Positions 57,373 to 64,000 of a stretch of DNA of 64,000 bases are shown in pieces; position 1 is the stretch's first letter, and each line of letters begins with the position of its first letter. The notes beneath the pieces were generated by a model. It did no database searches, had not been told where the DNA came from, and saw only the letters and a list, made by a program, of their open reading frames with translations. The translations under genes were made by a program, and so were the position numbers. The stretch is taken from IMG/VR virus record IMGVR_UViG_3300023178_000009, positions 99,707-163,706 of that record, one strand, 5' to 3'. Origin of the DNA: a virus.

Positions 57373-60300
57373 ATGCCCCTTACTACAAATTTATCGGTTT
57401 CTCCTTACTTCGACGATTACGATACAAATAGCGAATACTATCGTATCTTATTTAAGCCAGCAACGGCAGTCCAAGTACGTGAGATGAATCAATTGCAGGC
57501 TATGCTGCAACACCAGATTGAAGAATTTGGTGATCATATATTGAGATCCGGAACGATTTTATCAGGATGCCAATTCTCATTTAAATACTCAATGCCATAC
57601 GTTAAGATTCTCGATAATGCAGAATCTGGTGCAGCGGTTGATGTAGCTCGATATACTGGTTACTTTGTTGAGGGGCAAACAAACAAAGTAAACGCACGAA
57701 TTACTCATACAATTGCAGGTTTTGAAGGATCTGATCCTGATCTTAACACCCTATATGTTGAATATACTGATTCCGGTACTAATTTCGATATTGATGGTTT
57801 TGTAGAAGACGAAGTATTAAAAATTTATTCTGCGGATAAAAGACTACACGATATTATTATTACCGACCCGTCATCAGGCTTTGCTAACTCAGATACTGTA
57901 GTTATTTTGTCTGCAATTGAAGTATCAAACGTAACATCTGGTACATCTGAAGGTATATCATTAGGATCATCTGAAGTATTATTGGATGACAGTGGCACAC
58001 CGACGGTTCGTGTTGAAACATACGCTGCACAAGAAGTATTAGAAGAAGAAAATACTGTATTACTTCGTATTAAACCAGTTGATTCTGATTTGGCGCCAAC
58101 GCCAGATGCTACATTCTGGGAAAATTTGGAAGAAGGTACAACTCTTATTGGTCAAACAACCGGTCAAGAAGTAAAAGTTGTTAAGATTCGAGGAACTGGT
58201 GCAACAGGCAAAATTACTACAACTCGTACTGGTTCTATTGCATCAGCAGAAATTTCTACTGGTGGTAAAGATTATGATATATTACCATATGTAACTCTTT
58301 ATTCTACAACTGCAACTACACTTCAGGTTGGCCAATTAACTCTTACTGCACAGGATTATGTAACTAGAGTTAAAGTTGCATCATCTGCACAGTTTACTGA
58401 TCCGATTGGTTATGGTTTTGGCGTTAATGTAACTGAAGGTAAAATTTATCAGAAAGGTCATTTTCTAAAAGTTGATACTCAATTTGCAATTGTCAGCAAA
58501 TATTCTAATACTCCATCAGATTTGTCGGTTGGTTTCGATACAACTGAATCGATTGTAAACGTTTTTACAGATTCTACGTTGTATGATAATGCACAAGGTT
58601 TTTCAAACGAAGGTGCACCGGGTGCTAACAGACTTAAATTAATACCAAGATTGGTTGCTAAAACATCAGCTGAAGAAGAATCTGATGCTGCATATTTTCC
58701 AATTATTAAATTTAATAATGGTCGACCTTTTGCTATTAATGAACTGACACAATACGGTAAGTTAGGTGATATGATTGCCCGACGTACCTATGAAGAATCG
58801 GGTAACTATACTCTCGATCCCTTCCGATTGGCCACTAAATCATCAGAAAATATTGCAAATACAGATACACATTTTACATATGTAATTGATCCCGGTCATG
58901 CATATATTAATGGTTATCGAGTAAAAACAATTGCTAACTTCATTAAAGAAGTACCTAAGGGATTGGAGGTTTTATCAGAAACCGCCCTTGGTCGAGATAT
59001 GGAATATGCTAACTACATCATTGTTAATAATTTAACTGGTGTATTTGATTTTAAAAATGCAGATGATATTGAATTATATAGTACTGCTGCATCGAAGTTA
59101 GATGATGCAAATGGTCCTGCCAGTGGAACTGCCGGCATGGGTACACAGGTTGGTTCTGCTAAAATTAGAAGTATTGTATTAGAAAATGGAACACCGGGCA
59201 CACCATCGGCAACATATAGACTTCACTTATTTGATATTACAATGCAATCCGGTAAAAACTTCCAGCGCGATGTACGAAGTGTATATTCATCTGCTGGATC
59301 ATTATTTGGTGCTGCAGATGTTGTTTTGACATCTGGTAGTGAATATACCTTACGTGAACTAAAGAGCACAGGAACTGGTGATGCTAACGGCGAGTTTATA
59401 CCAGCATCATATCGACAAAAAGCAGATATCTATGGATCAACAAATCAAAGTCTAATCGTAGATACTGGTCGAGCCACAACTCTTGATGGTGATGCAGCTA
59501 ATAATGTTACATACACATATCGTACTAGTACAGATGATTTGACTGTAGGTTCTGCTGGTACAATTTCTATCAGTGCTGCAGCTTCTACGATATTTCCATA
59601 TATTGGAAATCTTACAGATGCTGAAAGAAAAGAACTTATACTTGTACCTAATCAAGATTTAGTTGCAGGTTCGACTTTTGCATCTGGTTTGACGTTTACT
59701 ACTGATACTTCAGGTACTTATACTCTTCTAACTGCAACAGCAGGTACACCTAATTTCTCTTCGAATGTTCAAGCAGGAGATTGGATTACAGATGGTGTAA
59801 ATACTTCGCTCATCATTGAAGTAGTAGGACAAGATGCAATTAGAGTAATTAAAAATGGATCTTATCCTACAGCTGGCACACTAAAGCGCGTATTCCCCGC
59901 GTATGTTCCTATTAATAGATTTACTGCATCATCTACGGCACCTTATTCTTCGTTGATTGTAGATCTCGGTATTACATTTAGTTCAGATATTACTAATGCA
60001 CTAACTGCAACATATAATTTAAAGAGTGAAAATACTTCACCAATAGCGTTTACTGTACGAAGAAAAAGATATGTCAAATTAACGACTGCAGCTGGTTTTA
60101 CAAAAGAAGCAAATAGATCATTAGGTATACCGGGTATCTTTAGATTGCGCGCCGTATATAATGGTACGACAACAGCGGCAACAGATATTACAAATGAATT
60201 CTTTGTTGATATGGGTCAGACTGCTAATTATTGGGGTTTAGGATCACTTCGAAAAAATGATACATCATCTGTGTCATTAGCAGCAACGATTTTGGTCGAA

Positions 60301-63132
60301 GTAGATTATTTGGAACCAGCTGCCCGCGGCGGCTTAAAAACTGTTGACTCATATCCTATTGATGATGAAAAAGATTTAGATGCATTGACCACAGCTGGCA
60401 CGAATATTCATAATCTTGAAATTCCTGTTATTACAGTACAAGGCATTACGTATGATTTACGAGAAGCATTTGACTTTAGACCATTTGTAGATCAAACTGC
60501 TGCTGATGCTACCACAGATGCAACAGCATCAACCGATCCGAGTGGAACAATTGCATTTACTGGTCTCAGTGGTCTAAAATTCCCACGGCCGCAGGGCGAT
60601 ATTATATACGATATAAGATCATATAAGGGAAGAACAGATGAGATCATGATCGATATTGATGGTGATTTTCATATTGCTCAAGATACCAACAAATTAGATA
60701 AATCAGATCCAAACGCGATTGTCTTATATAAGGTAGATGTTGCTCCCTATCCTAGTTTACCACAAGTATTGTCGACAGACATAACTACAATTCTATACAC
60801 AAATGTCATCAGCGAACGCGATACTTCAGGATATCGTGGTGATCGATATTCTATCAAAGCTACCAGAATTGACGATCAAAATGAAGGTTATACAATGTCA
60901 GACATCGCAAAATTAGAGCGACGTCTAGAAGCATTAGAATATAATCAAAATATATCAGAACTTGAAGACTCAGTTAAGAATAGAAAAATCCCAAGTTCGG
61001 TAGATTCTACACTTGAAAGATTTAAGTTTGGTTTCTTTGTTGATAATTTTGAAAACTATGATCTGGCAAATATTCAAAATCCTGAATATAATGCATCAAT
61101 TTATGAATATGTATTGCAACCAGCTCGTGGTACATCTACAATTGATTATAAGCTCGATGCACAGTCAGGACCATATAGAACAGGAAATAAAGTTACTTTT
61201 CCATTTTCACGCAAAAGATTATTATCACAAAAATTTGCTACTTATGGACCATATATTCCTGAGCCACAGCCACCTGCCATTACTGATGCATGTCAATTTG
61301 TATCGAATAGAAATACAAAGAATATAGGAGATTCAACGGGTAGTTGGTCTAAACTACAAAATGTTTGGGAAGAAGCTAGTTTCTTAGCACCCGATTTTAC
61401 TGATAATTCAACTAGAAATATCGATCTTACTTTTTATATTCCGAGGGGCAAGGTTGCATTTGAAATTATTCAATCATCTACTAAGCCTACGCGTGGATTG
61501 GAAAATGCAAATATAGTTTGGTCAAGTGCATCACAAACACCAGTCGCCGTAACACCGCCTGATGCAATTGCTCTTTATAAAAAATTATATCCTGTTAAAA
61601 ATAGTAGAAATTCAGCTATTTCATATGCCGATAATCCGTGGTTTGTAGCATTGTCTGCAGCCGGAACTATAACCTTGACCGGTTCACCATCGGGCACTAT
61701 TAATTACAATTGTTTTAAAGGTGCTGGAAAAATTTCCATTCCTTATGATTATACAAAAGGAAAATGGATCACAGTACGTGCTATTAAGGGTGGTGAAATA
61801 TTTAACTATGAAATCTGTTATCCTACAATTACAGTTGCTGATCCAATCTTTGACACAGGTGCGACCGAAAGAAATACACGACCACCTTCATCAGCTAAAG
61901 GCACATTCCTCTATACTAAATGTATTGGTACAACATTAGTAACATATGTTTCTGATGGCAATTATGGTACTCAAGTTGGTAATAGGGCTCCTAATTCAAC
62001 TAAATGTGGTTATGTAATACCTGTTCCTAATCCGGTACCAGTGCCTGAACCTGTTATTCCTGCTCCACCTGCGTGTCCTCCATCTGGCACAGTAGCAAAA
62101 ACATTTTGTACGGCTACTATTGATAAAACATTAAATACATTTGTTTTTACTGGTAAAAGAGGAACAAATGGTAAGTGTGCCATTAAATTGTCGACATCAG
62201 ATCCAAATAATGTTCCAGTATGTAAATATGTGGCACCAAAACCACCACCGCCTGTTTGTACGAGTCCTGTACGACCAGCACCAAAACAAGACGATGGCTG
62301 TGATAATCCAACACCAACAAATCCGGATTGTTCAATTGCAGTAGCGCCACCGGTGAAACCAGCTGTACCTCCGGTAGTTGTTAGGCCACCAATCATTCGG
62401 GGAAGTCCTCCGCCCGTAGTACCTCCGGTGAAGGCACCACCAAAAGTTCCGCCGCCTATGCCGGATCCTTTGCCTGTGCCGCCTAAAGTGATTAAGCAGC
62501 CGCCAAGACAGCCAGCACCTAATCCAATACCGGATAAGGTACCTACTAGAAGGCCGCCGTATAGATCACCTTCGGTGCCGCCTAGCATTCCTCCGATTGC
62601 AACTAATCCGGTGACGCCGGCTACACCAGATCCAGCACCAAAAACAACACATGGTGGTCATGGATGCTTTGTAGCAAATACGAAAATATTAATGAGTGAT
62701 TTCTCTTATAAGAATATTCAAGATATTGTCGTAGGCGATGAAGTTGTAGGTCAACATGGCGAGTTTAATGATGTTGTAGAATTGTTCCCAATTCCAGTTG
62801 AATTGAGACCGATGGCTACTATCAATGATAAACTAACATTGACAGCATATCATCCTATTTTAACCTCAGAAGGATGGCGAGCAGTTGATGCAGTTAAAGC
62901 AGCACAAATGCATCCTGATATGGAAATATCACAACTAGAAATTGGTGATACAATTATAACGTTAACTGATGCTGGTATGACATCTTCTGAAGTTGTAATA
63001 AATATTCATAAGTTTGATGATAGTATTGAAGTGTTTAACTTCCACGTTGATGGTGATAATACTTACACAGCCGACAACGTCGTTGTACATAATAAACTAA
63101 CCAGACATATTAGAACTACTAGACTACATTAA
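57373..63132 (+). CDS. Giant baseplate/fibre structural protein, DUF4815 type, with Pro-rich linker and Hint domain (1919 aa)
   Basis: N-terminus MPLTTNLSVSPYFDDYDTNS, then LFKPATAVQVREMNQLQAML-QHQIEEFGDHIL, fits DUF4815 phage structural proteins; the body to about 1540 is beta-rich. Residues 1549-1760 are a Pro-rich linker with several Cys. Residues 1765-1907 form a Hint (hedgehog/intein) domain: Cys1765 (GCFVANTKI), VVGDEVVG, T-A-Y-H block B (LTLTAYHPIL) and H1906-N1907, then only 12 residues starting with Lys. Cys, block-B His and C-terminal His-Asn are intact, so self-cleavage is likely; splicing is not, because the +1 residue is not C/S/T. Role of cleavage unknown. Confidence 0.85.
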   Translation: MPLTTNLSVSPYFDDYDTNSEYYRILFKPATAVQVREMNQLQAMLQHQIEEFGDHILRSGTILSGCQFSFKYSMPYVKILDNAESGAAVDVARYTGYFVEGQTNKVNARITHTIAGFEGSDPDLNTLYVEYTDSGTNFDIDGFVEDEVLKIYSADKRLHDIIITDPSSGFANSDTVVILSAIEVSNVTSGTSEGISLGSSEVLLDDSGTPTVRVETYAAQEVLEEENTVLLRIKPVDSDLAPTPDATFWENLEEGTTLIGQTTGQEVKVVKIRGTGATGKITTTRTGSIASAEISTGGKDYDILPYVTLYSTTATTLQVGQLTLTAQDYVTRVKVASSAQFTDPIGYGFGVNVTEGKIYQKGHFLKVDTQFAIVSKYSNTPSDLSVGFDTTESIVNVFTDSTLYDNAQGFSNEGAPGANRLKLIPRLVAKTSAEEESDAAYFPIIKFNNGRPFAINELTQYGKLGDMIARRTYEESGNYTLDPFRLATKSSENIANTDTHFTYVIDPGHAYINGYRVKTIANFIKEVPKGLEVLSETALGRDMEYANYIIVNNLTGVFDFKNADDIELYSTAASKLDDANGPASGTAGMGTQVGSAKIRSIVLENGTPGTPSATYRLHLFDITMQSGKNFQRDVRSVYSSAGSLFGAADVVLTSGSEYTLRELKSTGTGDANGEFIPASYRQKADIYGSTNQSLIVDTGRATTLDGDAANNVTYTYRTSTDDLTVGSAGTISISAAASTIFPYIGNLTDAERKELILVPNQDLVAGSTFASGLTFTTDTSGTYTLLTATAGTPNFSSNVQAGDWITDGVNTSLIIEVVGQDAIRVIKNGSYPTAGTLKRVFPAYVPINRFTASSTAPYSSLIVDLGITFSSDITNALTATYNLKSENTSPIAFTVRRKRYVKLTTAAGFTKEANRSLGIPGIFRLRAVYNGTTTAATDITNEFFVDMGQTANYWGLGSLRKNDTSSVSLAATILVEVDYLEPAARGGLKTVDSYPIDDEKDLDALTTAGTNIHNLEIPVITVQGITYDLREAFDFRPFVDQTAADATTDATASTDPSGTIAFTGLSGLKFPRPQGDIIYDIRSYKGRTDEIMIDIDGDFHIAQDTNKLDKSDPNAIVLYKVDVAPYPSLPQVLSTDITTILYTNVISERDTSGYRGDRYSIKATRIDDQNEGYTMSDIAKLERRLEALEYNQNISELEDSVKNRKIPSSVDSTLERFKFGFFVDNFENYDLANIQNPEYNASIYEYVLQPARGTSTIDYKLDAQSGPYRTGNKVTFPFSRKRLLSQKFATYGPYIPEPQPPAITDACQFVSNRNTKNIGDSTGSWSKLQNVWEEASFLAPDFTDNSTRNIDLTFYIPRGKVAFEIIQSSTKPTRGLENANIVWSSASQTPVAVTPPDAIALYKKLYPVKNSRNSAISYADNPWFVALSAAGTITLTGSPSGTINYNCFKGAGKISIPYDYTKGKWITVRAIKGGEIFNYEICYPTITVADPIFDTGATERNTRPPSSAKGTFLYTKCIGTTLVTYVSDGNYGTQVGNRAPNSTKCGYVIPVPNPVPVPEPVIPAPPACPPSGTVAKTFCTATIDKTLNTFVFTGKRGTNGKCAIKLSTSDPNNVPVCKYVAPKPPPPVCTSPVRPAPKQDDGCDNPTPTNPDCSIAVAPPVKPAVPPVVVRPPIIRGSPPPVVPPVKAPPKVPPPMPDPLPVPPKVIKQPPRQPAPNPIPDKVPTRRPPYRSPSVPPSIPPIATNPVTPATPDPAPKTTHGGHGCFVANTKILMSDFSYKNIQDIVVGDEVVGQHGEFNDVVELFPIPVELRPMATINDKLTLTAYHPILTSEGWRAVDAVKAAQMHPDMEISQLEIGDTIITLTDAGMTSSEVVINIHKFDDSIEVFNFHVDGDNTYTADNVVVHNKLTRHIRTTRLH

Positions 63133-63144
63133 TAAGGTACAATA

Positions 63145-64000
63145 ATGGCTCGTAAAAGATTAATAGGAAATTTAGCAGCTTTAAAGCAAAAAGATGATAA
63201 TTTCTTTTCATTGCCTGAAAAATATGAGTTGAATCATGTGCCAGGTGGTTTAACTAAAATCAAAGCGGCTGGGTTAAAACCTAATACTCGTTATAAGGTA
63301 ATGTTAGATAATAAACCCGGTCAACAATTTGAAGATGTGACTGATTTCTCTTTACCTATCGGTGAATCTATAAAAAATAATTTACACCGGGCTGGCAATA
63401 GAGGCATACTGACATATTTAAAAACTGATGATGCTGGTAAATTAGATTTAACGGTAATGAACTTTGGCGGCGATGCTATTAGTACTGTCGGTACTCCTAC
63501 GGCTGGTCAACGTAGTGCAGTCGAACTGTGGAAACAATATCGGCAGCGTAGTAAGAGTCATGATAAAGGTCGGGAAAAAATTAAACTTATCGAGTATTCA
63601 CAAGTTAATAATCCTGATTCTGATTCAAGAATTAAAACTGTAAAGTTTCAATATAATAGTAGTACAATTGATGACGAAGCTAATATTGGTGATGACGCGT
63701 TACCTCCGGGTATTATTGCAGATGCAACACTGCCAAAAACAGGTAAACATCGACCAAGACGACCAACCGAAACAACTGGTGCATTTTATCAAACGTTTTT
63801 CATTAATTCCAGACTTGTCGGTGGATCAAAAACTGTCGATATCACAGATGTAGTTTTATATTTACGAAGAAAGCCTGGCCAAACAGGTAATAGAAGCGGC
63901 CGAAAAAATCCGGGCATTAACGTTATTTTGTTGGAATGTAATGCAGATGGAAGTCCAAATATCAGTGGTCGATTTGAAGACGGTGTCGCTCGAGCAGAAT
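63145..64000 (+). CDS. Structural protein, 3' end outside window (at least 285 aa)
   Basis: ATG 63145 follows ATTAATAAGGTACAATA (AAGG). Frame stays open to the last base. Starts MARKRLIGNLAALKQKDDNF; contains LTKIKAAGLKPNTRYKVMLD, TYLKTDDAGKLDLTVMNFGG (Ig/fibronectin-like strands), and later AFYQTFFINSRLVGGSKTVD-ITDVVLYLRRKP. Such beta domains after a DUF4815 protein suggest another baseplate, whisker or fibre component. Name unknown. Confidence 0.75.
   Translation, partial: MARKRLIGNLAALKQKDDNFFSLPEKYELNHVPGGLTKIKAAGLKPNTRYKVMLDNKPGQQFEDVTDFSLPIGESIKNNLHRAGNRGILTYLKTDDAGKLDLTVMNFGGDAISTVGTPTAGQRSAVELWKQYRQRSKSHDKGREKIKLIEYSQVNNPDSDSRIKTVKFQYNSSTIDDEANIGDDALPPGIIADATLPKTGKHRPRRPTETTGAFYQTFFINSRLVGGSKTVDITDVVLYLRRKPGQTGNRSGRKNPGINVILLECNADGSPNISGRFEDGVARAE

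Noticed and set aside
62010-62588. 192-codon Gly-rich open frame on the minus strand
   Set aside because: It is the mirror of the Pro-rich linker of the giant structural protein (CCN codons read as GGN); no ribosome site, and antisense to a convincing gene.
62665-63132. A full, splicing intein in the structural protein
   Set aside because: The C-extein would be only 12 residues and its first residue is Lys, not Cys/Ser/Thr; cleavage-only Hint is more likely.

Overview
The window is a 64 kb internal piece of a T4-like (straight-tailed, contractile) phage genome. It carries T4 replication genes (gp41 helicase, gp61 primase, gp59 loader, gp32, RNase H), phage nucleotide metabolism (NrdA, NrdB, ThyX, dCMP deaminase, glutaredoxin) and an almost complete baseplate set (gp48, gp53, gp27, gp5, PAAR, gp25, gp6, gp7, gp8). 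DNA is AT-rich, genes are packed with ATGA or TAATG overlaps, and I saw no tRNA, CRISPR, IS element or integrase. No photosynthesis gene is present, so a cyanobacterial host is not indicated. An IscU that looks almost identical to gammaproteobacterial IscU points to a (probably marine) gammaproteobacterial host. Host and taxonomy are inference.

Layout: 1-7.3 kb holds the 3' part of the gp41 helicase, two 2-oxoglutarate/iron oxygenases, a string of small membrane or secreted proteins, and thyX. 7.3-17.8 kb holds an unknown 445-residue protein, iscU, a ligase-like nucleotidyltransferase, a sulfotransferase/glycosyltransferase pair, an NMN adenylyltransferase fusion, very basic proteins with T4-type capsid-targeting N-termini, and an Ig-bearing virion protein. 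17.8-39 kb is the early/middle replication and nucleotide region (primase, SNase, nrdA, nrdB, dCMP deaminase, RNase H, phoH, exonuclease, gp33-like, gp59, gp32), interspersed with small sugar, methyl and oxygenase genes. 39-44.3 kb is the only minus-strand block: gp4, an unknown assembly protein, a tube-like protein, gp26, gp51, a tape-measure-like protein and a tiny Bfd-like ferredoxin. 44.3-64 kb is the plus-strand baseplate operon, ending in a 1919-residue structural protein with a C-terminal Hint domain and a following gene cut by the window end.

Regulation is readable. Six sites of the form TGTACA/TTTACA - 17 bp - TAGAAT precede early genes, and two lie inside a 172 bp gap-free duplicated leader 29 kb apart. 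T4-late-like (T/C/G)ATAAATA boxes sit 19-32 nt before the start codons of late genes.

The most interesting element is at the gp26-gp51 junction. The gp51-like frame has no normal start codon, and is joined to gp26 by a T-TTT-TTT slippery heptamer, an 8 nt spacer and a perfect 8 bp stem, directly upstream of the tape-measure-like gene. This is the arrangement of a lambda G/GT-type tail assembly chaperone made by programmed -1 frameshifting. Other highlights are phage-borne IscU with an intact HscA-binding motif, a Bfd-like ferredoxin translationally coupled to the tail operon, candidate packaged and ejected proteins, and an autoprocessing domain on a baseplate/fibre-type protein.
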